From assembly GCA_945887855.1 (NCBI GenBank), contig CAMCZP010000006.1, forward strand, positions 1 to 64,000: a stretch of DNA of 64,000 nucleotides. The letters run 5' to 3'. This stretch comes from Leptospira interrogans serovar Manilae (GTDB taxonomy: Bacteria; Spirochaetota; Leptospiria; Leptospirales; Leptospiraceae). Made by a program: the position numbers and the translations under genes. Under the pieces are notes generated by a model that had not been told where the DNA came from, ran no database searches, and saw nothing but the letters and a program-made list of their open reading frames with translations. Shown here piece after piece: positions 18,647-27,880 of this stretch. Position 1 is the first letter of the stretch, and every line of letters starts with the position of its first letter.

Positions 18647-21600
18647 ATGCAACTAATTAAAGACCTTTACGACTCAATTTACCTAAACTTTTTTGTGTTT
18701 GGTTCCCTCTTAGCCTGTGTGTTTACATTTATTATTGGTGTATTCATGCTTAATTTAAAAAACAGATCCAAAAGTACCAGTAGGCTTGCAACAGTTTTCA
18801 TGGTTCTCGCGGGCTTTAATGCATCTTATGTATTTGGTTCTATGTTCTACCATCCATTCGCTGCTTTTCATAGATGGGGAACAGTAGGCCTTATACTTCC
18901 AGTATTTATCTACTATATACAGTGGGTATTTTACTTCCCTGAAGATACGGAACGTAGTATACGAAAGAAATTTTTTGTCGTTATGTGGGTAATTCTCATA
19001 ATGAGTGTAGCTGTTTTTTACTATTTAACATTCCATGCCCCTGTTAAGTATCATTTTGCAGGTCACTATTATGATTTTGATATGGAAGCACTGAGTGGCC
19101 GTATTGCTATTATTATTTTAGCATATGCTATGCTCTTTCTAGGGGTTGGTATATGGAAAACATTCAAAGTTAAATCCAAGGAAAGATGGGGCATTTTAAA
19201 AATGACCATCTGCGTTATGATCGCTAGTTTTGTCCCCGTGATCCTAAATCGACTGAGTCGGGAAGGCAGGATGGATAGAGGGGACTTCATGACCAGTTTT
19301 GTCGTTTTCACGGTAGTTGGATTCTTTTTTGTTGTGTTGATTTATTTTGAAAATACACATGATCGAACCACATTCATGGCTAAAATTGTGGGAATTTCTC
19401 TTGTTACTTTTCTATTGATGATGCAAGGTTTAGGATACTTTACCATGCAAGATCGTGAAGAAGAATATGATCGTCTCCATGTTCAGTATACAGAACGAAT
19501 TTTAGAAAGTAGTTATGACAACCCGAACATAGTGAAGTATTTAGACGCTAATACAATCACAATAAAATATATAATTGGTTTAAACACCAGTACGAATGAA
19601 GTCACTAAAACTCTGTATTCCCAAACAAACGCAGAAAAAGACGGTTTAGAGTTTTCCTTGATCCAAGTTGATTTTCAAAATTCCTCTATTTTTGAACAAA
19701 TTGCAAATGCATCAGAAGATAAGTTTATCATTGAGGTCAATGAAATCCTAAAAAATACCCATCCCTATTTTGAAGGATACAAAGAAGCAATTCTAGACTT
19801 CTTAAACTTAGAATCTACAAATCCAAATTTAAAAGCTGCTACTTTAAAGCACATGGAAAAGTTAAACAAAGAAGCATTCATTTTCTCCAGCGTACTTGCT
19901 AACCACCAAGATGATGTTTTTTGCAAAGAATTTAATAAATTTTTCCTTGCTGAGCTTCCAGAAACTAAGAAAAGTATGATATTCTTTAAAAAACCAAATA
20001 ATAATAGATATTTTGGAACAGCTATCCAAAGGAGATATGAGTTTACCAATGATGTTTGTTTGTGGGATAAGAAAGAAATTGCAGTCAAAGAATTTCGTAG
20101 AGAAATCTATAAATACTTCCGTTATCTAAAGCCTTCCGGGCAGCGTCTCTTCAGAAAATCGTACGATGGTATGACTCATTTTGTTACATTCACCAAGTAC
20201 TACCCTGCAGATCATTCTGTTAAAGAAGTTGGGTATGATTACAAATCCTATCGCCAATACATGCACCTATCAGCTAAAGAACAGTTTATCATCTTAGGTG
20301 TAGTTCTGGTAGTTTTACTAACTCTGTATCCATACTTCTTCCATGGTAGCTTGGTCAGCCCATTGAATAGTTTGCTACTTGGGGTTCGTAAAGTAAACAA
20401 TGGAAATCTAGACGTAAAAGTTCCTCTTAAGACCAATGATGAAATTGGATTTATCACAGAGTCGTTCAATGGGATGGTGCACTCTATCTTGCAGGCAAGG
20501 ATGGAACTCCAAGACTATGCAAACAATCTGGAGGAAATGGTTAATGAAAGAACCAAAGAACTCCAAGAAAAAATGGAAGAGGTCCAACGTCTCAAAGTAC
20601 AGCAGGATGGAGACTATTTCTTAACATCTCTCTTAACTAAACCTTTATTCTTCAATGCAAACAAATCAACACTCGTAAAATCAGACTTTTTAATTAAACA
20701 AAAGAAGCACTTTTCTTTCCGAACTAAAGAAGCTGATCTAGGTGGGGATATTTGTATCTCTGGAAATTTAAAGTTTGGAACTCCTGATAATTTCAAACGT
20801 TTTACAATGGTTATGAATGGTGATGCCATGGGTAAATCCATGCAGGGTGCTGGAGGTTCTTTGGTGATGGGAGTTGTAATGAACTCTATCATGGCTCGTT
20901 CTGCTTCCAACAAAAGAATCTTAGATATATCTCCAGAAAAATGGCTCACTGATGTGTATTTAGAAACTAATTCCGTTTTCAAGACTTTCAATGGAACAAT
21001 GGTTCTTTCCGCAACGGTTGCTTTGATTGATGATATCACAGGAAAGATGTTTTATTGGAATGCTGAACATCCATTTTCAGTCCTCTATAGGGATGAAACC
21101 GCTTCCTTTATAGAACCAGGTCTTCGTCTTCGAAAACTTGGCTTGGAATCAGAGTACGAGTTTGCTGTCTACGAGTTCCAAATGGAACCCGGGGATATCT
21201 ACTTACTAGCATCTGATGGAAGAGATGACATTGATTTAACTCCAACAGAAGCTGTGAGAACAATCAATGATGATGAGATGGTTTTCTTACAAGTTGTGGA
21301 AGATGCAGGTTGTGATATCGACACTATGGTGAAGATTTTAAAATCAAAAGGAGATATCACAGATGATCTCTCGTTTGTGAAAGTATCCTTCCAAGAGGAT
21401 CGAGTAGGAATGGGTCCGCTCCTAGAATCTTCCTTGAGTGACAGTGCTCCTATCACTACTACAGACACAAGAAACTCTGATGTGATTGATAAGCTTAATA
21501 AACTTTACCAGGACAGCAAACGTCTATATCTTTCTGGTGAAATTTTAGCAGCTAAAGAGAGAATGGAAGAAGCTTTCTCACTAGACAGAAACGTTCCCAA

Positions 21601-21940
21601 ATTAAACAAGCTTTACGGTCTTCTTAGCTTCAAAACAAAAGACTATGAAAAAACAGTGAAGCTCCTTTCTGAATATCTTACTAAAGAGTCTGGAGAAGAT
21701 GATCTTTACTACTATCTTTCCATCGCTTATAAGAAATTAGGAAATATACAAGATGCATTGAATAGTGCACTCAAAGGTTTTGAATTCGGACCTAAAAATG
21801 TTAGTAATATTGTAAATATTTCTGATCTTTTTAGAATCCAAGGAGATAAAGAACAGGCAAAGAAATATGCTGAAACTGCTCTCAAGCAGGACGGTCAAAA
21901 TAAAAATGCCAAAAAAATTCTTAATCTCCTAAGCACCTAA
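18647..21940 (+). CDS. Membrane sensor with HAMP, SpoIIE/PP2C phosphatase and TPR domains
   Basis: About 1,097 residues. ATG 18647 is preferred over TTG 18641 because GGAG at 18633-18636 is 10 bases from the ATG but only 4 from the TTG. The N-terminus has about seven hydrophobic segments (residues 1-250), then an extracytoplasmic stretch of roughly 270 residues, another membrane helix (ILGVVLVVLLTLYPYFF), a HAMP domain (PLNSLLLGVRKVNNGNLDVKV) and a coiled linker. The PP2C-type SpoIIE domain follows, with metal-binding D in ADLGGDI and MNGDAMGKSMQGA, and DGRDD near its end. The C-terminus has TPR repeats. SpoIIE phosphatases usually dephosphorylate anti-anti-sigma factors; this domain combination is typical of leptospiral proteins. 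No anti-sigma partner lies nearby. Confidence 0.88.
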   Translation: MQLIKDLYDSIYLNFFVFGSLLACVFTFIIGVFMLNLKNRSKSTSRLATVFMVLAGFNASYVFGSMFYHPFAAFHRWGTVGLILPVFIYYIQWVFYFPEDTERSIRKKFFVVMWVILIMSVAVFYYLTFHAPVKYHFAGHYYDFDMEALSGRIAIIILAYAMLFLGVGIWKTFKVKSKERWGILKMTICVMIASFVPVILNRLSREGRMDRGDFMTSFVVFTVVGFFFVVLIYFENTHDRTTFMAKIVGISLVTFLLMMQGLGYFTMQDREEEYDRLHVQYTERILESSYDNPNIVKYLDANTITIKYIIGLNTSTNEVTKTLYSQTNAEKDGLEFSLIQVDFQNSSIFEQIANASEDKFIIEVNEILKNTHPYFEGYKEAILDFLNLESTNPNLKAATLKHMEKLNKEAFIFSSVLANHQDDVFCKEFNKFFLAELPETKKSMIFFKKPNNNRYFGTAIQRRYEFTNDVCLWDKKEIAVKEFRREIYKYFRYLKPSGQRLFRKSYDGMTHFVTFTKYYPADHSVKEVGYDYKSYRQYMHLSAKEQFIILGVVLVVLLTLYPYFFHGSLVSPLNSLLLGVRKVNNGNLDVKVPLKTNDEIGFITESFNGMVHSILQARMELQDYANNLEEMVNERTKELQEKMEEVQRLKVQQDGDYFLTSLLTKPLFFNANKSTLVKSDFLIKQKKHFSFRTKEADLGGDICISGNLKFGTPDNFKRFTMVMNGDAMGKSMQGAGGSLVMGVVMNSIMARSASNKRILDISPEKWLTDVYLETNSVFKTFNGTMVLSATVALIDDITGKMFYWNAEHPFSVLYRDETASFIEPGLRLRKLGLESEYEFAVYEFQMEPGDIYLLASDGRDDIDLTPTEAVRTINDDEMVFLQVVEDAGCDIDTMVKILKSKGDITDDLSFVKVSFQEDRVGMGPLLESSLSDSAPITTTDTRNSDVIDKLNKLYQDSKRLYLSGEILAAKERMEEAFSLDRNVPKLNKLYGLLSFKTKDYEKTVKLLSEYLTKESGEDDLYYYLSIAYKKLGNIQDALNSALKGFEFGPKNVSNIVNISDLFRIQGDKEQAKKYAETALKQDGQNKNAKKILNLLST

Positions 21941-21995
21941 TACCTCTAGGAGGGTCACTCTAAAAAATAATGAGTGATCCTCTATGTAATACTAA

Positions 21996-22568
21996 ATGAG
22001 TATCTCCCTTAGAATAGCAAAGTATGGTCTATATGTTTTTATTTTATCGATATCTTTGATATTTCTAAGACTCTTCCTCTTCCAAATAATTATTATAAAA
22101 GGGAACTCAATGCTACCTACTTTAAAAGATGGTAGTATAGTTTTGGTTTATAAAAGAAATTTTCCTCAAAAATCACTTCTGTCTGAGAGGTTTCTAACAT
22201 TTGGTCAGTTAGAAATAAAAAGATTTGATTTACTTCTCTTTGATACTGGAGAAGGCAAACTATTGGTCAAACGCCTCATTGGTTTACCAGGGGATTTTTA
22301 TGCGTTTAAGAGTGGTTCTATTCTAATTGATAACAAACCATTGATTGAAAATTATACACTTTCTTCAGAATCCATTCCTTTCAAGCCAGCACCACTGGAC
22401 AATCACTCCAATCCCTTCTACTATAATTTATTGTCTGAAGGTAGGATCCCACCCGGTTACTATTTACTTCTAGGTGACAATCGAAGAATATCTTATGACT
22501 CTAGGGATATGGGTTTAATAGCAGAGGAAAATCTACGGGGAAAAATAGTTTACGTCCTCTCTTATTGA
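21996..22568 (+). CDS. lepB: Signal peptidase I
   Basis: Cleaves signal peptides of exported proteins at the outer face of the inner membrane. An N-terminal membrane helix (about 10-33) precedes the nucleophile S38 in KGNSMLPTL. The general base is K92 in VKRLIGLPGDF. Box E appears as LLGDNRRISYDSRDMG near the C-terminus. 190 residues, a compact form. The gene lies just upstream of the FtsI-type PBP in the same direction. Confidence 0.92.
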   Translation: MSISLRIAKYGLYVFILSISLIFLRLFLFQIIIIKGNSMLPTLKDGSIVLVYKRNFPQKSLLSERFLTFGQLEIKRFDLLLFDTGEGKLLVKRLIGLPGDFYAFKSGSILIDNKPLIENYTLSSESIPFKPAPLDNHSNPFYYNLLSEGRIPPGYYLLLGDNRRISYDSRDMGLIAEENLRGKIVYVLSY

Positions 22569-22593
22569 AAATCTCATAGATTAGAGGTCCCTC

Positions 22594-24426
22594 TTGTCTA
22601 ATTCCACAACATCTTTACACCCATCCTATTTTGTACGCCTTCGAATCTTACTGGGATTCTTAGTACTACTATTTCTTATACTCTATGGAAGGGTAATATT
22701 TCTGACTTTTTTTAATAAGAATATCATCGAGGTTAAGAAAGATGTTAAAATCCAAAGGGGAATCATATATGATAGGCGTGGAATTGAACTAGCACTTTCC
22801 CATGATTCCTCTACAATAGGAATCAATCCTGAACAAATTTATGATCCTGTATTCACAGCACAAAAGATTTCTCCATATCTGGAAATACCCGCAAAAAAAA
22901 TTGAGAAATCTATCAATGAAAAAGAAAATTATTTCCTGATCAAGAGAGAAATGGATAACTTCAATGCCCAAAAAATCATAGAAATGGGTTTGCCAGGTGT
23001 TCGTCTTGAGAGGGAATACAAAAGGGTATATCCCAATGGTGCTCTTGCTTCCAACTTAATTGGATTTACAGGCATGGATGATAACCAGGCGTTATCAGGT
23101 CTTGAAAATATGTTCAATGCAGAACTACTAACAATGACTGATAAAGAAATACCAAGAGGATTAGATATGTACCTCACCATAGATAGTCTCATCCAATACA
23201 GATTAGAGATGAGTTTGGGTAAGGCATTTCGTGATACTAAATCAAAAAAAGCAATTGGGATTTTTATGGATGTAAACAATGGAAATGTTTTGGCAATGGC
23301 AAGCTTTCCAAATTTTGATCCCAATCGCTATTCTGATTATTCAGAGGAAGCTAAAACAAACTGGGCTATTCGTTATGTCTATGAGCCAGGTTCCACAATG
23401 AAAATATTTATGGCTTTGATTCTACTCAATGAAAAGTTAATAGACTTTAATGAAAAGTTTTATTGTCCAGGATATATTGAATTTGGCTCAAGACTTGTAA
23501 GATGTACAGATCAACATGGGCTTGTAGATATCGAAGAAATTCTTCAATATTCCTGCAATGTTGGAATCATAAAAGCTATAAAAAAAGTTCATCCTAAAGT
23601 TATATATGAATATTTAAGAAAATTTAAATTTGGACAAAAAACTGGATTTTCTGCAAATGAAAGCAAAGGAATCTTTCCTCTATACAAAGATTGGGGAACA
23701 AGCACTCCCTATTATTTGGCAATTGGTCAAGGGATTGAGACAACTCCTCTGCAACTAGTCACATCTGCCGCAGCAATCATTAACAATGGAAGGGTACATA
23801 CTCCTGTGATTGTATCTCACCTATCCAATGTATATGGAGATATTGTAAAAAAATATGTATCCGAGCCTACATTTACAGATATTGATGAGTCTGCTTCAAG
23901 TTATATTCTAAATGCAATGACAAAAGTAGTCAAACACGGCACTGGAAAAAATGCTTTTATCCAAGATTACGCCATTGCAGGTAAAACAGGAACAGCACAA
24001 AAAGCAAAACCTGGCAGGGGTTACTCAGATGGTTTGATATCAGCATCTTTCTTAGGATTCTTTCCAGCAGATAAACCTAGGATTGTAGGGCTCATTGTTT
24101 TTGATGAACCAGGCGGTATAGAACATACAGGTGGTAGAATAGCAGCGCCTGTTTTTAAAGAAGTAGTAGAAAATATTTTACCAATTATTGATTACCAAGA
24201 ATATGCAAATAAATATACTCTCTCGGAGATAAATCTTCCCAAAGAAACATTAAATCTAAATAATGTTCCAGATTTAAAAGGTAAAAGTTTATCAGAAACT
24301 ATTTCCATTCTACAGAGATATGGAGTAAAATACAAGATTTCAGGTTCAGGTTTTTGCTCTAAACAAAATCCAGAACCAGGGGAAGTACTAAACAAAGAAG
24401 ATGTTTGGAGCATATATTTTGAATAA
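22594..24426 (+). CDS. ftsI: Class B penicillin-binding protein (FtsI/PBP3-like) with PASTA domain
   Basis: Septal-type transpeptidase that cross-links peptidoglycan. The start is a TTG preceded by an AGAGG ribosome binding site. One N-terminal membrane helix (about 13-35) is followed by the dimerisation region with RGIIYDRRG and the transpeptidase domain: S267-T-M-K270 nucleophile motif, SCN as SxN motif, and KTGTAQK. The C-terminus carries one PASTA domain (VPDLKGKSLSETISIL). 610 residues, typical. The symbol is inferred from architecture; a Spo-VD-like relative is possible. The mrdA gene at the right end of the window is the elongation-type counterpart. Confidence 0.85.
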   Translation: MSNSTTSLHPSYFVRLRILLGFLVLLFLILYGRVIFLTFFNKNIIEVKKDVKIQRGIIYDRRGIELALSHDSSTIGINPEQIYDPVFTAQKISPYLEIPAKKIEKSINEKENYFLIKREMDNFNAQKIIEMGLPGVRLEREYKRVYPNGALASNLIGFTGMDDNQALSGLENMFNAELLTMTDKEIPRGLDMYLTIDSLIQYRLEMSLGKAFRDTKSKKAIGIFMDVNNGNVLAMASFPNFDPNRYSDYSEEAKTNWAIRYVYEPGSTMKIFMALILLNEKLIDFNEKFYCPGYIEFGSRLVRCTDQHGLVDIEEILQYSCNVGIIKAIKKVHPKVIYEYLRKFKFGQKTGFSANESKGIFPLYKDWGTSTPYYLAIGQGIETTPLQLVTSAAAIINNGRVHTPVIVSHLSNVYGDIVKKYVSEPTFTDIDESASSYILNAMTKVVKHGTGKNAFIQDYAIAGKTGTAQKAKPGRGYSDGLISASFLGFFPADKPRIVGLIVFDEPGGIEHTGGRIAAPVFKEVVENILPIIDYQEYANKYTLSEINLPKETLNLNNVPDLKGKSLSETISILQRYGVKYKISGSGFCSKQNPEPGEVLNKEDVWSIYFE

Positions 24427-25243
24427 ACTTATAACTAAGAAAACGTTTATTGTAACAGGGGCTGCTGGAGGAATTGGCAAAAGATTAGTTGAAGATATGT
24501 TAAATTTGGATATCAATATTGTTGCAACGGATATCGATATTTCTTTATTAAGAAACTACTTAAATTCAAGACCAAACAATAGTTCAAAACTTTTAGTTAT
24601 GAAACATGATGTTCGAAATGAGAAGGATTGGCTCTCTATACTTTCTGAGATTGACTCTAAAGGTTGGGATTTATATGGACTTATTAATTGTGCGGCAGTG
24701 CTATTGCCTGGGTATATAAAAAATATTCAAATAAAAGATATTGATTTTCACTTTGATATAAATACCAAAGGTACAATTTTAGGTTGTACAATTGTATCTC
24801 AATATTTAAAGAAAAATAATAAAAAAGGACATTTGATTAATATTGCTTCTTTAGCCGGTGTAGCGCCAATTCCTGGTATTGCACTTTACTCAGCCAGTAA
24901 ATTTGCTGTAAGAGGATTTTCCATAGCTCTAGGATATGAATTAAAAAGTGAGGGTATACTGGTATCTGTTATCTGTCCTGATGCAGTAAACACACCTATG
25001 CTTGACTTACAGGTTCCTTATGAAGAAGCATCCCTAACATTTTCTGGATCTACCCTTCAACCCAGTGATATCTCTAATATCATAATTAATACTATAAATA
25101 ATTATAAATTAGAAATATTAATCCCATCCTATAGAGGAATTTTAGCAAAATTGGGAAATTTATTTCCTAGTTTAGCATACTGGATCATCTCGCCTCTGAA
25201 AAAAAAAGGAAGAAATAATCAAAATAAGATAAAATCTACTTAG
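24419..25243 (+). CDS. Short-chain dehydrogenase/reductase
   Basis: NAD(P)-dependent oxidoreductase of the classical SDR family. The Rossmann motif TGAAGGIG lies near the N-terminus, a NCAAVL stretch fits the NAG motif, and the catalytic YSASK follows a Ser-containing strand (NIASLAG). The frame is open from an ATG at 24401, but a TTG at 24419 with GGAG eight bases upstream gives the normal SDR N-terminus (MNKLITKK) and is preferred. It overlaps the PBP gene by 8 bases. The substrate is unknown. Its 3' end overlaps the convergent TPR gene by 8 bases. Confidence 0.83.
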   Translation: MNKLITKKTFIVTGAAGGIGKRLVEDMLNLDINIVATDIDISLLRNYLNSRPNNSSKLLVMKHDVRNEKDWLSILSEIDSKGWDLYGLINCAAVLLPGYIKNIQIKDIDFHFDINTKGTILGCTIVSQYLKKNNKKGHLINIASLAGVAPIPGIALYSASKFAVRGFSIALGYELKSEGILVSVICPDAVNTPMLDLQVPYEEASLTFSGSTLQPSDISNIIINTINNYKLEILIPSYRGILAKLGNLFPSLAYWIISPLKKKGRNNQNKIKST

Positions 25244-26876
25244 AAGGGTTCTGTGGTAGTATCTGATTTGGTGTTTGATCAGTGGTTTTTTCTTGAATTT
25301 GCTTGTTTTCTATTGGACTTGGAATTACAATTTTTACCTCTTCCTTAGATGGAACAGGGTTAACTCCTTTATTTAGGATAAAAGATGAAAGATCTGATTT
25401 AGTTTGTAGTATTGGTTTGTAAGCAGGGTCAATTAATATTCTAGACCAATACAATTGTTTCTTAGATGTAGCATTCAATAGAGATTCTTTTGTTTTTTCT
25501 ATATTATTTGAAATTAAATATATTTTCGATAATAAATAATTTGCAGCAGGAATATCTGAGAGTTTAAGAAGCTCATTTTGTGCTGCTTCATAATTTTTCA
25601 TATAATATAAATTTTTTCCTAAAGTGAATATATAGCTCTTATAACTTGGTCTTGTTTTATTTACAACAGATAAGTAATTATTAGATAATTTATATTTCTT
25701 CCTTCCAGAATAAAACACTGCTAAATAATGAATACCAGGATGAAAACTTTCAGGAATAGTATTTAAATTTGGATAAGTAGCTTTAATTTTTTTAGAGAAA
25801 ATAACTAATTCTTTAAATCCTTCTTTTCTATTATTAAGCTGTAATAAAGATATGGATTTATACATTTGAGATTCTAAATTTTCAGGATCTATATTTAGTA
25901 TATACTTAGAGTATTTCAATGCATCTTCATAATCTCCATTTTCATATTTTAATCTAATAATAATGAGGATTGGTAAAAAAGATCTATTATAACTATAAGA
26001 TTTTTTTAATACATCTAAAGCTTGCTCATATTTTTCTAACTTACTTAGAGCAATACCTTTATTTAAATATAAATAGTAGTACATAGTTTCATTTTTTTCA
26101 TTTGTATTTTTAAGAGCCAAATCAAAATAGTCAACCGCTTTATCATATTCCTTTAGCCTCATTTTAACTATTCCAGCTTTATATAAGTAATCTTTATTAT
26201 CAGGAAAAGATTCTAATAATTTAGATAAAAATGAGAAAGCATTCGTATATTCACCTTTCTCTATTGATCTAAGTGCCAAATCCCATAATTCAGTTTCTTC
26301 ATTAGAAACTTTTTTTGATTCCTTAGCTTTTTCATTTTTCGGATCTTTTGTAGATGGCTTCAATTCAGTTTCAGTTATTTTTGTTTTATCTTGTTTGTTG
26401 GATTTTTCTCGATCCTGATATTGTAAATTAACAGATGCAATTTGATCGCTTCCCCTATTTCCCCTACCTTTTGACAGAATTTTTTCAACTTCTACATTTC
26501 CTGGATCTAAGATTAGATATTGATTTGAGTAATGTACAACATAATTCCATGCATGCATATAATTAAAATATATTATAAGTTTTAAGAGAACAGTTTTCTT
26601 TTGTTTGGGACTCAATTTTAAATCAGATGCTTTTCTAAAATATGCTGTTGAGATATTATATTCTTTCAAGGACTCATAAATATAGCCCAAGTACATATAG
26701 GGTTCCCCATCTGAAGGATTGGTTTTGGAATATTCTTGAAATAATTTTACTGCTTTTTGGTATTGCCTACCTGAATATGATTTTTTTGCTTCTTTTAAAG
26801 TATCTGGGAATAGGTTAGATGATAATAAAGCTAGTCCGAAAAATAAGAGACAAAATTTCTTTTTTAAACCTATCAT
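25236..26876 (-). CDS. Secreted TPR-repeat protein
   Basis: 546 residues with a signal peptide (LCLLFFGLALLSSNLFP-like hydrophobic core, residues 8-24). TPR-like helix pairs run through most of the length, for example YQKAVKLFQEY and GEPYMYLGYIYESLKEY at the start and YDKAVDYFDLALKN in the middle, interrupted by a charged low-complexity stretch rich in Lys, Glu and Thr (about 150-190) and ending in a Pro/Gln-rich tail. It is probably a periplasmic scaffold; no enzymatic motif is present. Confidence 0.78.
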   Translation of the reverse strand: MIGLKKKFCLLFFGLALLSSNLFPDTLKEAKKSYSGRQYQKAVKLFQEYSKTNPSDGEPYMYLGYIYESLKEYNISTAYFRKASDLKLSPKQKKTVLLKLIIYFNYMHAWNYVVHYSNQYLILDPGNVEVEKILSKGRGNRGSDQIASVNLQYQDREKSNKQDKTKITETELKPSTKDPKNEKAKESKKVSNEETELWDLALRSIEKGEYTNAFSFLSKLLESFPDNKDYLYKAGIVKMRLKEYDKAVDYFDLALKNTNEKNETMYYYLYLNKGIALSKLEKYEQALDVLKKSYSYNRSFLPILIIIRLKYENGDYEDALKYSKYILNIDPENLESQMYKSISLLQLNNRKEGFKELVIFSKKIKATYPNLNTIPESFHPGIHYLAVFYSGRKKYKLSNNYLSVVNKTRPSYKSYIFTLGKNLYYMKNYEAAQNELLKLSDIPAANYLLSKIYLISNNIEKTKESLLNATSKKQLYWSRILIDPAYKPILQTKSDLSSFILNKGVNPVPSKEEVKIVIPSPIENKQIQEKTTDQTPNQILPQNPSK

Positions 26877-26898
26877 AATTCCATGTTCAGGGATTCCC

Positions 26899-26963
26899 TT
26901 TTTTTGAAAAGTATCTTTGAGAATAAATATTTTGAGGATGGGTTTTGTTTTTTTGAAAAGTAT
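26899..26963. repeat. 16-bp direct repeat in a divergent promoter region
   Basis: TTTTTTTGAAAAGTAT occurs at 26899-26914 and again at 26948-26963, 49 bases apart, inside the 153-base gap between two divergent genes. It could be a pair of regulator sites or a chance result of T-rich sequence. Confidence 0.35.
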
Positions 26964-27029
26964 TCGAAAAAGTTCTATTTTTTAAGAATAGTTATATAAC
27001 AATGAAATTAAATAAAATGAGTCTTAAAA

Positions 27030-27773
27030 TTGAATAAGAATTACATACATTTTTTTTTAATCTTAAATTTAGCTTATTGTAATCCATTACAGTATGGTAA
27101 TAAATTTGAGTTAGTACATAGAAATGAAGATTTTATAATATTTAATACAACTCCAAAAAAAATAAATAATATATCTAACCAAGTAGTTTCTTATGAGAAG
27201 CTATACTTATTTTTTAAAAATATATACTATTTAAAATCTAATCCAATAGTCTCTGATAAAGTTTATATATTTGATTCTGTGCAATCTGATAAAATTTCTT
27301 CAAAAATTTTTGAGTATAGTGGTAGTTCTGATCATTTATTAATTATATTTAAAAGAGAAGAACCAATGGCTCCATATAGTAGGATATATAGAACTTGTAT
27401 AATGGTTTCATTATTAGCTGATACAATAAATATTCAGTTTACTGAAATTGAAAAATATTATATTTTTGGAAATCAATTTACATACACTGACTGGTCATTT
27501 ATTAGTGATGAAAACGAATGTAATTATAAAAATAACTTACAAATAAATGATACAATAAAATTTGTTTTACCTACTAATTCTAAAATATGCAAAAATGGAG
27601 TTTATAATGATTTTACTCTTTTTCCAAAAGATATAATTTCAAATAAGAAATTTACAAATATACCAAAAACAACTAAAGAAAGATTAGATGATTTAGATGA
27701 ATTGAAAAATAATAAAATGATTAATGATAAAGAGTACAATAAATTAAGAGAAAAAATTTTAAATGAAATATAA
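27030..27773 (+). CDS. Lipoprotein with C-terminal SHOCT domain
   Basis: 247 residues, starting at a TTG that gives a clean lipoprotein signal peptide (MNKNYIHFFLILNLAYC, Cys17). The central region is beta-rich and not recognised. The last 35 residues (LDDLDELKNNKMINDKEYNK) match the SHOCT pattern, a short helical hairpin usually found at the end of otherwise unrelated proteins and thought to aid oligomerisation. Base composition is even more AT-rich than its neighbours. The 99-bp structured repeat begins one base after its stop codon. Confidence 0.6.
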   Translation: MNKNYIHFFLILNLAYCNPLQYGNKFELVHRNEDFIIFNTTPKKINNISNQVVSYEKLYLFFKNIYYLKSNPIVSDKVYIFDSVQSDKISSKIFEYSGSSDHLLIIFKREEPMAPYSRIYRTCIMVSLLADTINIQFTEIEKYYIFGNQFTYTDWSFISDENECNYKNNLQINDTIKFVLPTNSKICKNGVYNDFTLFPKDIISNKKFTNIPKTTKERLDDLDELKNNKMINDKEYNKLREKILNEI

Positions 27774-27774
27774 A

Positions 27775-27875
27775 TGACGTTCCTGCAAAAAGTCAGTTTT
27801 TGCAAATTTATTCGCAACAATCCTAGGCTTTTTTCCGCCTACCGGCGGAAAAAGATAGTAATTGCAGTTGCGTCA
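27775..27875 (+). repeat. 99-101-bp structured dispersed repeat, copy 1
   Basis: Identical over 99 bases to 45035-45133 except one base (C at 27794, T at 45054). It starts one base after the stop codon of the SHOCT lipoprotein. Internal structure: hairpin A TGCAAAAA/TTTTTGCA (27784-27791, 27797-27804), whose loop holds the only difference between copies; hairpin B TTTTTCCGCC/GGCGGAAAAA (27830-27839, 27844-27853) with loop TACC; an outer inverted pair CGCAAC (27813-27818) and GTTGCG (27867-27872). In this copy the very ends read TGACG and CGTCA. Hairpin B has T before and A after the stem on both strands, so it is not a standard terminator. Confidence 0.85.
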
Positions 27876-27880
27876 TAAAT

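Noticed and set aside
20614..21039. Minus-strand frame opposite the SpoIIE gene
   Set aside because: Antisense shadow of a well-supported phosphatase domain.
22929..23324. Minus-strand frame opposite the PBP gene
   Set aside because: Antisense shadow of the transpeptidase coding sequence.
27830..27853. Rho-independent terminator between convergent genes
   Set aside because: The T-run precedes and the A-run follows the stem on both strands, opposite to the terminator polarity.
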